Shown piece after piece: positions 45,316 through 57,430 of a DNA stretch of 64,000 bases. Below the pieces are notes generated by a model. The model ran no database searches. It had not been told where the DNA came from and saw only the letters and a list, made by a program, of their open reading frames with translations. Origin of the DNA: Anthoceros angustus. Taxonomy: Eukaryota > Streptophyta > Anthocerotopsida > Anthocerotales > Anthocerotaceae. Every line of letters starts with the position of its first letter. Position 1 is the stretch's first letter. A program made the translations under genes and the position numbers. The stretch covers positions 868,001 through 932,000 of the forward strand of contig VJWM01000116.1 of the NCBI GenBank assembly GCA_010909165.1, read 5' to 3'.

Positions 45316-47057
45316 ATGGCTGCAGCTCCAGCCGCTTGGGCTGTGGCGCTGCCCCGTCAAAGCCCGTCCTCACGGACCAATGTAGCAGCGTCCTCCGCTG
45401 TAGTTCCCCCATGTCGACGCTGGCTCAATGCCGGATATGGGAAGTCGCAAAAGGGGCCTTCCTGCGGCAGTGTCGGCCTTATCCAATCTGGGATCGGCAA
45501 CAACAGCAGCCAACGCAGCGGCAGCGGGAGGAGCAAGGCGGGAGCTCGGTGTGCTGTCAGGAATCCGGAAACGCTCGAGGAGGCTGTCTCGCAGGTACCA
45601 CCTCATCAGAGACCCACATTGCAAAAATTTGCAGGCGCTGATGGAAGGGCTTCACCATCTCGTCTGTTGTCGTCACAGTAGGCAACAGGTGCTGTGCAAA
45701 GGGCACTGGCTGATGGCAAGAAACGGCAGCAGCTCCAGCTCCTGCTTCCTGTCGACCAGCGCCAATTCAATTATCTGGATACCGAGCCACGGTAGGAGGA
45801 ATCGAGGTTGAATGCCTGCTCCGTATAGCAATGTGTTAACGAATGTGCTCACTGTTCGCGTCATGCGCGCTTTCAGGGACTACCCCTGTAGCATCAGAAA
45901 CGAGTTTATTGCCTGTAACAAAATGGTCACGGCTATCCTCAAGGAGCTGGCAGGCCTGCCGGCAGACCAGAATGTGGAGATTCTGTCCAGGGAGATTGGA
46001 GAAAATGAAAATGAACAGGACCCTGTGGGGCTGTTGTATCCCAGTGATAAAAGCATCTCTGCCGTCATCTTCCCCATTGCCGAGATCCTGAAGAAGGTAG
46101 GTAACTGTAGCAAGCGAGTTAGCATTTTGCAGAGTGAGTTGTGATTTTCTGTGTGGTTACCACGGCCGTGCTTGATCTCTGATTTTTGCAGATCAAGTCC
46201 CTGGCAAGCAGTGACGAGAATAGGCCTCTGCTTATCGTTAACCCTCAATGGCGTACATCCGGCCAAGTGGTCTCAGACTTTGGATTTGGTCCATGGCGCA
46301 GGTACCTAGACCTTCTCTTACTCATGTGTGGACTTAGTGTCATTCTCACCAACTCGATGCCTTCCTTTCCTTTGCCGGTTTAGTGGTCATACTCATTGTG
46401 CTGGCAGACAGGCGGAAGAGTTTGTGGACACCTTTGCGGTCACATATTCCCTGTTGGAACTTCGCATCGGGGAGGCCTCAAATGTCATATCAGGCGGCGG
46501 TGGTGTGGTTCGCCTTCTGAAGTGCTATCCCGACAACTGGAAGGTTTGTTCCCAAAGTGTTTGTACTCCAGCTCAAGAACGGAGTACAGGCGACTTTAAC
46601 AATTCCGCTCTCCCACTGGAATGCTAGGTTTTCCTCATGGCTTGGGATGGAACGAGTGAACTGATCGGAGAGATGGCAACGAGGCCTTCTTACAAGGAGC
46701 TTGAGCCACTTGTGGCAGAGGTGTGTGCTGCACTCTTGCTCCCTCGCATGCTTCTGCTCCTGGTTTGCATCACCTGCACTTTCACACCGTAAGCCGACGT
46801 TTGTGGTGTTTTTGATGGAGCTGTAGGCGAGGAAAAGAATACCGTGGCAAGCCCCGCCACGAATGCTCGGTGGCTCCGAGCCAGCTCCTCCACCACTCCC
46901 CAAGTCCTTGGCTGGCTTTCTGTCCGACGAGCAGATCGAAGAAATGGATGTTACTGCAGTGCGCCGTGCCCTTATGGCTCTGGACCTTCCCAGCTCAGGA
47001 AGGATCGCTGTCATCAAGGAAAGACTGAAAGAAGCCCAGAAGGGAGCGAGTCGGTAG
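45316..47057 (+). CDS. DUF1995 protein with C-terminal SAP-like motif, probably plastid
   Basis: Seven exons, phase-consistent, encode 392 residues: 45316-45594, 45682-45791, 45877-46096, 46192-46301, 46408-46543, 46628-46720, 46827-47057. The first 80 residues are rich in Ala, Ser and Arg with few acids, typical of a chloroplast transit peptide. The body (NPETLEEAVSQA, LLLPVDQRQFNYL, SAVIFPIAEILKK, PLLIVNPQW, FVDTFAVTYSLLELRI, VFLMAWDG) has the pattern of DUF1995, the family of LPA3 (a photosystem II assembly factor) and of a plastid adenylate-kinase tail. Residues 356-392 (MDVTAVRRALMALDLPSSGR, then an Ile/Lys helix) resemble a SAP motif, a helix-extended-loop-helix that often binds DNA or RNA. 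The exact paralogue is not determined. Confidence 0.8.
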
Positions 47058-47268
47058 CCATTTCAGAGGAGAAGTGAAGGCTAATTGTCATCGTTGCTTG
47101 GTTTCCAAGATTTACAGTTTCCGAGTATCCTCATACTTACTATGCTCCTATTGGTGTGGTAAGGGTACATATATGTAGTAGCTGTGGTTGCCAGCAGACA
47201 GCGCAAGTGACTGCATTGGATCTCTGTTATGTCATGCAGTAGATTCTCGCCCTTACGCTCACCATCGC

Positions 47269-49677
47269 TCATGTGGTAGCAACCAAGGTTACGCTCCTTT
47301 CCGTTTGCACTTTGTACTTGTACCTGCTCGAGACCACCACGAAGGCAAGGAGGTTGATACAAGAAAGAACACCCAGCATCCAGTAGTAGTAGTCCAAATG
47401 TCCTGAATTGATGTCATTTGTGAGCCAGGGTTCCTTTCCATGGCCTCCTGCATCGTGACAGGCAGCGAAGGTGAGTTCCCTTATGTTTCATTCATGGCAG
47501 GAAGGAAACGATGTACCAGCTGACATCTGTAGAAAGAGAAGGTTGGTGAGATTGTTACCGGTGTACTTTTTCACGATGTTGATCAACAGCGTGGAAGCGA
47601 AGTTGCCTGCAGCCATAGCCAGGGCAAGAAGAGCGCCTCCCACGCCGCGCATGCCGTCGGGGGCCTGGTCGTAGAAGAATTCGATCTGCCCGATGCCGGA
47701 AAAGACCTCCGAGATGCCCAGCAAGGAGAACTGGAATGTGAGCCACAGGACACTGAAAGGCAGCGGGGCCTGAAGGCGCGTCAGCTCTGGATGACGGAGC
47801 GCAATCGCCCGCCGCTTGTGCTCGACAAAGCCTGAAGCCAGGAGGCACAGAATGAGGACGAAGTATCCGATGCCGATTCTCTGCAGCACTGTGGTGCCCC
47901 GCTGGCGCCCGGTCCATTTCCTCATCAGCGGGACGTAAATCCAGTCGTAGGCCGGGATGACGAGCATGACGACGATCATGGAGGTGGCCGGGGCTGAGCC
48001 GGTGGGGATGGTGAAATGCGGGCCCAGGTTCCTGTCCATGGTGCCCGCTTGCTGCACCGAGAAGCTTACGATCTGGACCAGCACCAGCGGCTGCAGGATG
48101 GATGTGAACCAGATGGGCACGAAGTTTAAGATTGCCTTCAGCTCCTCCACCTGCGTCACCGTGCACAGATGCCATGGCGACACCGGCACCCCTTCTGCTA
48201 CCAAATGCTTCTCCTCTTCCGTCTCCACAGCTGCCTTGTCCAGGAACCTGCCAGCAGTTTCACAACCGTGACTTTAGGAGGAGAAGAAATATATCCACCA
48301 CAAATCTTGCAGGCCTCGGCAACTGCAAACATTTGGTGGGTCGTGGCAGAATCTTGATCTCACCTGTACTCGCTTGTGTGCTGGAGCTTCCCGCTCCCGA
48401 GAATGGCAGACTCCCTGTCATAGACCTCGTGCAAAAGCGAATCTTCCAGAGGAAGCGGCAACGAGCGCTTGCGGAAAGCAGCAGAAATCACCTGCAAGCA
48501 GGCAGTAAAATATTGCTGCCTTGAGGATCTTAATCCTGGTGGTCGGAGGATTTGAAGGAACAATTCCGAAGCTGATAACGCACCTGAAACACTCTCGTGA
48601 GCGGGCTACCGCTGGGCATTTTGTGGCGGTAAGTCGGCGTTCCGATGAAGAAGATCATGCTGGAGATGAACATGGCGATGGCCAGCATCCCGATCCCCCA
48701 TCCCCAGTTGAGATTAGAGACGTAAACCACTATGGTGACTGCGAACAGAACACCGCCGGTGAAGAAGAAGTAGAACATGTTGAAGAAGGTGCTCATCTGC
48801 TTCTCCTCCTTGGGATCGTACACGTCGAACTGATCCGCCCCAAATGGGGCCACCAGCGGCCTCAGGCCCCCGGAGCCCAGAGCGATGACGTAGAGCGCCA
48901 GATAGAGGAAGCTCATCTGGGTCTTCCCGGGCGGAGGGCACACTCCCCTGATCACCTCCAAAATGTTGCATTGCACCGCGGGATGGAGAGACGGCACCAC
49001 GGCTTGGATTGTGAGCAGAATCAGGCCCTGCACAAGCAACCCACACCACAACATGTCACAAACGTGTGGTACACACACAGCCCTCCATGGACGGGAGCTT
49101 GCAAGCAGCCGCATTGAAAGGTTCAGTGCCACGTACCAGCATGTAGATCATGGTGGCGACACAGATAGTCCAGTATCGCCCCCAGTAGGCGTCGGCCATG
49201 AACCCCCCGAGGAGGGGGGTGATGTTGGAGGTGCCAGCCCAGTTGGAGAGGATAGTGGCGGACGATGTGAAAGATTGGTGCATCACGAACACCAAATACG
49301 TCACGAAGTTGGCTGCCAATCCAAAGTACACCATCTTCTCCGCCATCTCGTTCCCTGCCCATACCCGTCCATAGCTCCCGATCAACATTCCCACCCACCA
49401 TCACGATGTCGACACTACTGTTCTCTGGACCACAAATCACCCACAATCTCAACAAATGCTTGAAGATGGGCTGCATACCGAAGATGAAAGGCGCAGCCCG
49501 CCATCCCCCGGTTCTGGACTTGTCGATTATCGGGCGGCCCTTGAGGTCGACGGACTGAAACCCAATCTTCCACTTGTCCACTTCGAGGTCGACGTCTTGC
49601 GATACCGCCAAGGGCTTCCCGGGCGCCCCTCTCACGGTGGAAGGCGCCCGCGCCGCATCCTGGAACTGGGCGCTCAT
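47269..49677 (-). CDS. NPF (NRT1/PTR) family proton-coupled transporter
   Basis: Six exons, phase-consistent, give 618 residues: 49677-49479, 49354-49137, 49027-48584, 48491-48364, 48247-47559, 47447-47269. The product is a 12-helix major-facilitator protein. The first helix carries EMAEK (the ExxE[K/R] proton-coupling motif, about 69-73). GGFMADAYWGRYWTI matches the PTR signature, and FSGIGQIEFFYDQAP sits in helix 10. The last exon gives GHLDYYYWMLGVLSCINLLA and the basic end YKYK, normal for NPF. Family members move nitrate, peptides or hormones; the substrate cannot be read from sequence. The start MSAQFQ was chosen over the upstream MQCV because it suits NPF length. It converges with the DUF1995 gene, with 211 bp between stops. 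Confidence 0.93.
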
Positions 49678-52600
49678 GTTGCTGAATGCCGAGGCCTGGC
49701 CTGCAGGCCTGCACTTCAAACATGCATCCACGGACAGGGAGCGCGTAAGGCTGGAGCCTGGAGCCTGCTCACCCCGGAACCGCAACGCGTACCTCACGCA
49801 TTGCATGCATTGCGCTGCCCAGGGGGCCGAGAACAGGATGCAAAAACAGAGGTCAACACGGTTCCTTTCTGTTGGCTGACCAGCCTGGACGCAGGCTCAC
49901 CTCAGTCACTTACGATCGCACGTGATTTTCCAGCTCTCCAACGTCCTGCCCTCCTGCTTGTACGCCCGCTCTCGATTTTGAACCTACCAGCACTTTCTCC
50001 TAGCGAGTAGCAGTGCAGGCTCCGCAAATACGGTTTTTGCCGCTGGAGGCCGGAACAGGAGCAGGCTGTGCCAGGAACCCACAACTCCAGAACTCCACGA
50101 CTCCAGAACGCCAGGAGTTACTATCGCAACTCCAGAACTGGGAGTCGGACGCTGGCAGGCCTGTCGTCCCTCTCTTTTTAAAAGCAGCCCAGGTTTTCCA
50201 GAAGCTCAGCCACCCGAGCTCCCTGATTCCAAGGTGCCTTCAGGCTTTGGCTGTTGCCTCGGAATCGAGTGGCGGGCGGATTGTCATCTTGCTCGCAAGA
50301 TTTGGGTTCCGGAAACTTCGAACCGCCGAACCGGACACACACTTCACACAGCTGGAGGAGAGAGCTTGTGTGCCGGCTGTGATGGAACATGTGGCACTCC
50401 CGGCGCGGCCGGCTGATTTCCTTATATTCTATGACAAAAACATGACGGGCTCTCAACAGTGAGTACCGTACACTGTGAGGCTCCAGCGGCCGCGCCTCGC
50501 CATGGCATCGATCGAGTGACGGGTTGTCCATGATTTTGTCGGAGTCATGAGGGCCTCACTCGTGTCACGGACACACAGCCCACGCCATTGCGGCGACCTC
50601 GGACGACGAGGCGGCTGCTCTTGGGGAAAAGGGATCTTCTGGAGGGCATGTGTTCCCGGGCCGAGGCCCCCGTTGTTTGTTTTGGGCAAACGTGGAGTTG
50701 TAGCACGAACCAAGGTTTTGAGGACACAGATCTTAGCTCCGTACTCCTCTCACAATGCGGGCCAGTGGCGGAGTGCATCAAGCTTTCCATCGTTTTACAA
50801 TGTCACCATGGCAGTCAGTTCGAGTGCATAAATGGTCCGCCATGCCGCAAAAGAAAATATTCCAACTGCCAGGTGTTGGTCAGGAAACGTCATCCTGTGC
50901 GGATGTCCCGAGAGCAGCTTCCATCATGGATCACGGAGGACACCTGAGTACCATTGGCTGCACCCAAGCAAGCTATGCGCAACTGCTTTTGTAACGCAAG
51001 TGTTGAAACTAGGTTCCTATGGGCTCTCAAAAGAGCGGGTATTGTCCTTTCTTTCGTGTGGGAATCGTTCTTTCTTTCGTGTGCAATAGGTGGGAATCGT
51101 TCTTTCTTTTGCGTGCAATAGCGGGAACAGTTTTACATTTTTACACCTCTCTTGCTATAAGATCATTTGAAATTATTTATTTGATAAATCATTTTATTTT
51201 ATTTTAATTAAAATAATAGAAAATGTGGTTCAAAGTAGCAAGACCCTTAAGGATGTCTATAAATCATGAGCATCTTTTATGGACTACAAAGTTGTACATC
51301 CACGAGTATCTCACACCACGTCAATAGAGTGTAATAAGAAGGAGAAGGTATCTACTTTTGAGGTTGTATTTAGTGGCTTTCTTCCGCAAAAGGATAACCT
51401 ATACTTCTAGCATGCATTTTAGTTCAGGAACCTCTTTCATAGATTCTCCAAGGTGTAAATTGAGCTGAGCACTACATGGCTAGTCACAGACTTAGTGTAG
51501 GTACTCGTTACACCCTATCATTAGTAGGGACAAGTAAGTCGATTCAAGTTTCTCGTTTCCTGAGTTTCAAATTGCCCTCACATGGAGCGACCTTCAGGGA
51601 AGAACTATGTGCTGTTAGAACGAGCTTTCTTATCAATAGGCCATATCACAAATATCAATTGAGTGAGACACGTTGGTCAAACAAAGACTTTAAAGTGGTA
51701 AGCTAAGTTTATGTGACATTAGAGGAACTTTGGATGTCAACAACACAAATAAGTGACTATATCACATCACTTATTTATTTTTGAAAAAAATAGGTATTCT
51801 GAGGAAAGACATTTGTCACATATATTTTTTTCATAATAAGGACCATAGTTGAAGAAAAGGCATTTCTAATGCACTAAAAATCAAGACCATCAGATTAGTA
51901 TCCACATCGTAATAGCTTCCATTTCTTGAGGGGTTTGTGAGTTTTTAAAAGCATTCTTTTGTGTATTGACAGGATATATTGGTCAAAAGCTTTGAATTAT
52001 ATTGTATAATATAAAGGAAAATTTCTTTCTTAAAAGGTAACTTAACATAAATTACTGTCATAAAAAAATTGTGCACTATGTTGAGGAACATGGGTTAAAA
52101 CACTCGATTTGAGTGGGTTACGCTTTGTGGGGTTTAGTGCAAGTGGACCAGGAGGCACATTGTGGAGATTTTGTGCAAAAGCTACCTTGCAGGAATTCAA
52201 TATGCTTACCACTTGTTGTAGTGTATTGTTTGTAATGCGTGCAGCTTTGAAGAGGCAAGTGGACAGAGTTTAAGTCCAACAAGTTAAGGAGGAAATGCAC
52301 AAACGCTTCAGCAGGTTGGAAGAAAAAGTCTTTGATTTGGCAAAGGAGGCTTATGCAAAGAATTTTCATTTATTTTCGACATTGAAGCTGTGAAGGAGGG
52401 CTACAAGTTTAAGTTTCCCGATTCAAAGGATATGGTGCAGGATCTGGTGGATTAATGCTAAGATGCGAAATGGTTAGATGGGGCAGCATTGTACTAGGCG
52501 TAAATTTGCGTTATAGTCTAATTGGTGCTAGACAATCTAGGTCAAATAAGGAAGTTATGCAATGACTTGTCTACAATAGTGATCCAGTAAACGACTTCCA

Positions 52601-53377
52601 AAATAAGACGTTGACTGCTAATGTCCTATCTAGTCCTTGATGGATTCTCGTTCGACTACATCTGGTAGTCCTGTGTTACAAACAATACACTACGTCGGCT
52701 ACATGGAAATCATCTTTTTTCCTTAAACATAAGTTCAAAACTTTTTTGAGAGTTCATATATACGCAAATCAAATTAGATGAAATTCCACACACACAAAGC
52801 TGCTGAAAAACAACCATAGACACAAAGCTATTGACAATACAACCTTTTCTAGAACCCTTCAATTTGGCTTATGTTCACATGTCAATAATTTATGTTAGAT
52901 GTGAGACATTAACAAAGCCCGGCAGTACGTACGATCCCGACCATAGGTAGGATCTTTCAGATACCCATCTTCAACATGGTAGTTGAAGGAGAATGTCAGA
53001 ATTATTGGAGTATACTATTCCAACTCAAAGTGCGTTCATATGTATACTGTTCGGGTGTAGATGAGATCACTCACTTTGTTTATTACATAATGATCACTCA
53101 TTTTTTGTAATTTATAAATTCTGATATTCAAAAAAATAAGTATTATAGGTGATATCTTCATATTATGGAGATAATTCCCCAAAACAAACTCCAATGCTCA
53201 CTTTTTTCACATTCCTCTTCATACACGGCTCAACTTTCCTGATGTGATCTCATTGAAATTTGAAGAACCTTTTTCTTTAAGTCTGGGTTGCCATATTTTT
53301 TTCAAAGGAAAAGTTGCTAATTGTCAATTTTTCAATGGCTTTATGTATTCTACAAGGAACTGCTGTAGCTTCATCTT

Positions 53378-53560
53378 CTTCTCTAGCTTTGCTTTGATCT
53401 GTAATTGCTTGTGTCACTATGAGTGCAATATAACGCAAAGTAAGATCTATTTTTTTATCTTTTATTTTACTTCTCTAGCTTTGTTTCGATCTGTAATTGC
53501 TTGTCACTGTGAGTGCAATATAATGTAAAGTAATATCTACTTTTTGTCTTTTATTTCAAT
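53378..53560. repeat. 92-bp tandem duplication
   Basis: The block starting CTTCTCTAGCTTTG at 53378 recurs at 53470, with GATCTGTAATTGCTTGT and GAGTGCAATATAA in both. The copies differ by a few substitutions and small gaps. Confidence 0.88.
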
Positions 53561-53637
53561 AATAAAATATTTATAAGTAAGTTCTCAAGACTTTGGCGTC
53601 AAATCAACTAGGGCCCCATTTCCGGTTGGGTATCGAT

Positions 53638-53793
53638 GTGCACTCGGATAGGCCTTCATTTCTGGGGTCGACTTTGTGTAGATGCACTAAGCTATGGGAC
53701 GAAAACAGGCTCAAAGTGCACTCTGATAGGCCTACATTTCTGGGGTCGACTATGTGTAGATGCACTAAGCTATGCGACGAAAATAGGCTCAAA
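53638..53793. repeat. 78-bp tandem duplication
   Basis: Two adjacent 78-bp units start GTGCACTC and share TTTCTGGGGTCGACT and GTGTAGATGCACTAAGC. About five substitutions separate them. The unit is a multiple of three, so frames run through both copies, but nothing suggests coding. Confidence 0.9.
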
Positions 53794-53975
53794 GAGGACT
53801 GGATGTAAAACGTGAAAAGAAGTGAACCACCCATCAATGTGGAAAATTGATGCATATAATTTGAACTATTAGACCTTGACACGTAAAGAATCCAAATCAC
53901 AGTGGGCTCATCTTGTCACAACAAAGGTGACGGGAAACGGAGTGGAGAAAATGAAATTGGGGCTCAACATCCTCA

Positions 53976-54032
53976 GATAAATGTTGGAATTCTTCCATGG
54001 CACATAAATGTTGGAATTCTTCCATGGCACCA
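53976..54032. repeat. 27-bp direct repeat, 2 copies
   Basis: ATAAATGTTGGAATTCTTCC, followed by ATGGCAC, occurs twice in succession without a mismatch. Confidence 0.9.
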
Positions 54033-54387
54033 ACACCTGAAGAGGCAAGATCACCCAACGTGCTTGGAATATCATGCAAGACAAAGGAAGACGTTCCACT
54101 TAAGCAGAAGCAGAATTCCTACATCGGACACAAAAATAAAGCCACGTGAAAACCAAAGGTAAGAGGAGTCCATAGATGGTATACGCGTGAACTACATAAT
54201 GGACAGCAAAAGCGTTAGGACTTATACTCCCACATGGCTCAACCGCTCAATCGATCTATGGGTCGAAACTGCACTCCAAAGGCTTACCCATCTACGATCT
54301 CCAGAATACCGACAAACCTGTTGAACATGCAAGTATATTGTGGCTGAAACTCTATTCAAATTATTTACAGGGCCATACATCTACCTC

Positions 54388-54452
54388 GCTAAAGGCGAGC
54401 CGTGAGACTCGCTATGGGCGGGCTGTGAGACTCGCTATAGGCGAGCTGTGAG
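54388..54452. repeat. Short tandem repeat, about 24 bp, 3 copies
   Basis: Three units contain CTCGCTA followed by GGCGAGC or GGCGGGC and TGTGAGA. Each unit can fold as CTCGC...GGCGAG. It lies about 120 bp beyond the stop of the gene at 54571. Confidence 0.8.
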
Positions 54453-54570
54453 AACGTAGTATCTTCATCAAATTTTCCGGTAAGTTCTCGTTGGGAGAAC
54501 GAGCCAGCAAGAGAATAGAGTGAAAACCAGAGGGCAAATATTACCACAGAACAACCTGAAATCTTGCACC

Positions 54571-56118
54571 TCAACAACCAGCAACCCTCTCATAATCTGG
54601 TGGAAGGCTTGGACAATGCTCATTCATGTGCGAATAGAGATCCAAACTGTTGTAATATGGCAAGTCGAACCGATATTCGCCAAGCAGTTGGCAGTAAGGA
54701 AGCGGATGACCATCAAGTTCATGACACCAGCTGGGCAGGCGAGTCACGTTATCCTCATAGAATCTCAGCATGTACGCATCGCGGATGGTGAACTCCGTGA
54801 CCTGTACCTTGTCAGCAATGCTCCCAAACAGACCAGCCTCTTTATACATGGCCAGAATAAAAGCAACACAGGTGGTAGACTTGCCATCACTGTACACCCA
54901 ATCATCACTCTCCGGAATGGCAAGAAGCTCGCCAAATGGTATCCCCCGCTGCTCACTCTCCCATAGCAGAGATGGAAGGTCTAGCCCGTCTGTCCCAAGC
55001 CGCTTGTTAAGAGCCTCATTCCACATATTTGCAGCATATGCGGGCTGTATGCGCGTCCACATAGTGATCACCGATGCCACTAGGTTGGCATCCAACGGTG
55101 GAGGGTAGTTATCTGTCTCTGTGTCTATCCAGCTAAATATCATGTTATGGTAGCCATAGGGTTGGCCATCCATCCTCCGGACATACTCCCAGGCAGCAGT
55201 TGCGTTGAACTTGGCTCTCATGTCCGGATGCAGGGGAAGAAGAGCAACATGTGCATTAGCAGTGTCCTTGACCTGCAAATCCCACCATTCCTCCCAAGTG
55301 ATGACCGCAATAACCTCCTCTCCTGCTTCATTCTCATGCCCTGATTCCCCAACCCACAACTTCCCATTTTCGTCCCGAAGACAAACTGCTGTATGGCCTG
55401 CATAAGCCCCCGTTACCCATTTCTCCAACGTCTCAAACCCACCCCAGCGACCTCGCAACTTCGAAAGCGCCAAAAAGTCTCCCGAGTGAATGTCATCAGT
55501 GGAGAAATTCGCAGCCCAGGGCTGCGGTCGCTTCACAAACGTGGCCCCCATGTGCTTAGTCAGAAACGCAATATTTGCACTCTCTCCAAACCCAGAGTTA
55601 GAGAACAAGGGCAACACATCCCACAACGCAGCCAAGGTCCCAAACATCCCTGCCGGCATGAGGAAAACCGAAAACCCTCTCGCCTTCACGTAATCCAGCT
55701 CCCCTTCCTCCCAACTGTCGATGGTGAGAGTGTGCTGCTTGGCGGTGAAGTAGTAATCCCAAGTAACCCTGTACGGGGTGGCGAACACATACAAGTCCAA
55801 GCATGTCCAGCTGCGGGCATCCGCAGTCTTGAGATGCAAGACACCCCCGCTGTCTTTAAACTCCAGGTAGGCCTGGTTTTTCTGGAAGCAAGCCCCCTCC
55901 CATTCCACTGTATCCACCTCCGAGGAAACCGCGCCCACAAACTGCGGCAGCAGATTCACCGCGTTGTTCAGCGTGTTCAACACTGGCCATGCAATCCCGT
56001 GAGGCAGCGCAGGCAACACATCCCCCGGCCGGATAGGCACCTTCCAGGCCTCTATTCCGCCTGCAGCACATACGAGCCACAATAAAGCTACTCCGAAAAA
56101 CCCCATCGCCATGCCCAT
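54571..56118 (-). CDS. Secreted protein with permuted papain-like (NlpC/P60-type) fold
   Basis: One exon of 515 residues. It starts with a signal peptide (MGMAMGFFGVALLWLVCAA, cleavage near residue 20-25), so it should enter the secretory path. The order of motifs is that of circularly permuted papain-like proteins: SGDFLALSKLRGRW at about 212-225, His in AYAGHTAVCL (H242), an acidic residue in WVGES, then Cys in STTCVAFILAMYKEAG (C417). Residues 60-150 (with FKDSGGVLHLK and the tail WTCLDLYVF) form a separate beta-rich part. Plant homologues are mostly labelled unknown. A cell-wall or lumen hydrolase role is inference. Four Cys in the tail could form disulphides. The ATG at 56118 is followed at once by the signal peptide; the next in-frame ATG (56112) would serve as well. 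Confidence 0.8.
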   Translation of the reverse strand: MGMAMGFFGVALLWLVCAAGGIEAWKVPIRPGDVLPALPHGIAWPVLNTLNNAVNLLPQFVGAVSSEVDTVEWEGACFQKNQAYLEFKDSGGVLHLKTADARSWTCLDLYVFATPYRVTWDYYFTAKQHTLTIDSWEEGELDYVKARGFSVFLMPAGMFGTLAALWDVLPLFSNSGFGESANIAFLTKHMGATFVKRPQPWAANFSTDDIHSGDFLALSKLRGRWGGFETLEKWVTGAYAGHTAVCLRDENGKLWVGESGHENEAGEEVIAVITWEEWWDLQVKDTANAHVALLPLHPDMRAKFNATAAWEYVRRMDGQPYGYHNMIFSWIDTETDNYPPPLDANLVASVITMWTRIQPAYAANMWNEALNKRLGTDGLDLPSLLWESEQRGIPFGELLAIPESDDWVYSDGKSTTCVAFILAMYKEAGLFGSIADKVQVTEFTIRDAYMLRFYEDNVTRLPSWCHELDGHPLPYCQLLGEYRFDLPYYNSLDLYSHMNEHCPSLPPDYERVAGC

Positions 56119-56650
56119 CTCCGCTCAGGGCTCCCTTGTCATCAAATTTTGCGCTCCTCGCAAACTCCTCCCTGACAACCCAATACCCACAATAAAGCAG
56201 CTGATAAGATGCGTCCGTCACAGTGGCCCCGCCATATTCACTCCATGCTTCAGACAACAAAGCTACAACCCAAGCTCAAGCTCGCCAACACCAAACTGCT
56301 CAACGAGCACTACACTAGATACCGGAGCAACAACGCGGACAGCTCCCTGGCCACGGATGCTCCGGATCTGCTACAAGATGCCGACCGTCTTCTTTTCTTT
56401 TGTTCTTCTGTGGAGGACACGATGCCCACCTTCTTCGTTATTTCTTTCCCTTTTCTTAAGGAGAAAAGATGACGACCTCTCGGCGATGCACACGCAAGCA
56501 TACATAACACAAAATATAGGGCTTTATATACCGCGATATAGGGCTTCGATTCATTACCTATGTACAGCAGATTCAAGGTAGGGGTAGTGTAGGGCTAGGG
56601 TAGATTACACGCGACGTTGCGTGTAGTGTTGGCAAGGAAGGTTCAGTTGC

Positions 56651-56796
56651 GTGCCTTACACGTGAAGGCTGCTCACCCTTCAAGGCGGCTTTCTGGTGGT
56701 TGCTGCTGCCTCGCCACAGGTTTCTGCAGAGTGCCTTACACGTGAAGGCTGCTCACCCTTCAAGGCGGCTTTCTGGTGGTTGCTGCTGCCTCGCCA
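56651..56796. repeat. 80-bp tandem duplication before a short reading frame
   Basis: GTGCCTTACACGTGAAGGCT, then a block with CAAGGCGGCTTTCTGGTGG and GCTGCTGCCTCGCCA, is present at 56651 and again at 56731 with no differences over 66 bases. The second copy runs into an ATG at 56796 (MAAKGKSK, then a GTAATA donor-like site). Confidence 0.92.
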
Positions 56797-57430
56797 TGGC
56801 TGCTAAAGGGAAATCGAAGGTAATATACTACTTGGGTTTGTAATATAGCTTACAGTAGAAACAAGTAAACAAGTAACGCGTTTGATCTATGTTTGCAGGC
56901 TCAGCCAAGGCAAAATATGGTGATGCTCGACTTGCGCAACCGCGCGTGGTCGAGAGGTTCAAGCTATCTTTGCGCACCTCAAGAATGTCCCACGGGATAC
57001 AAGGTTGCAAAGCCGTAGACCCATTACTCCAGAATGAGAGAGGCACTTCGAAGTGCTCACATCGAATTGTAACCAGCGAGGAAGAGGGAAGGCAAAAGGC
57101 GCCAGGACCTCAATCGACACATGGCCCAATACCACAAGTAAGTATCCGATAAGAACGTGCCTTATTGTGTATTACAAGAATCGACATCACATTGTGTATT
57201 GTTTAGAATGTACATAGCGAGGATTCCCACGAATCCTGAGATCGCGGCAAAAAGTGAGAAGGGACACAGACACAAGAAGATGGCGGGCCGCATAATTAGT
57301 GAGATTTATGAGGGAAGCGGACCATGTGAAACAGAGTCCAAGGAAGAGGAGGAGGCCGAACGTGCTTGGGAAAGCAGATTTCATTGGAGTGACAGCACAT
57401 GTGGTCGCTTTTTGAGAGGTTTGTAGAGCC
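56796..57430 (+). other. Possible split gene, unidentified
   Basis: A 24-base start, MAAKGKSK, ends at a GT site. Downstream frames at 56889-57152 (AKAKYGDARLAQPRVVERFK, then EEEGRQKAPGP up to a GTAAGT site at 57140) and 57196-57426 (RIPTNPEIAAKSEKGHRHKK, then ETESKEEEEAERAW) look coding by composition. I could not join them in phase and do not recognise the product. A transposon-derived gene is possible. Confidence 0.3.

Larger units (their letters stand above)
49678..54570. other. Intergenic region, partly AT-rich with short repeats
   Basis: From 49678 to about 51100 the DNA is GC-balanced and holds the NPF promoter. From 51100 to 54500 it is AT-rich. Frames there are short; one at about 52226-52370 gives KEEMHKRFSRLEEKVFDLAK between stops, coding-like but unidentified. 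No complete gene or LTR pair was recognised. Confidence 0.5.

Noticed and set aside
47555-48175. 206-residue frame on the - strand overlapping the NPF gene
   Set aside because: It is an alternative frame of the large NPF exon; the NPF frame has the conserved motifs.
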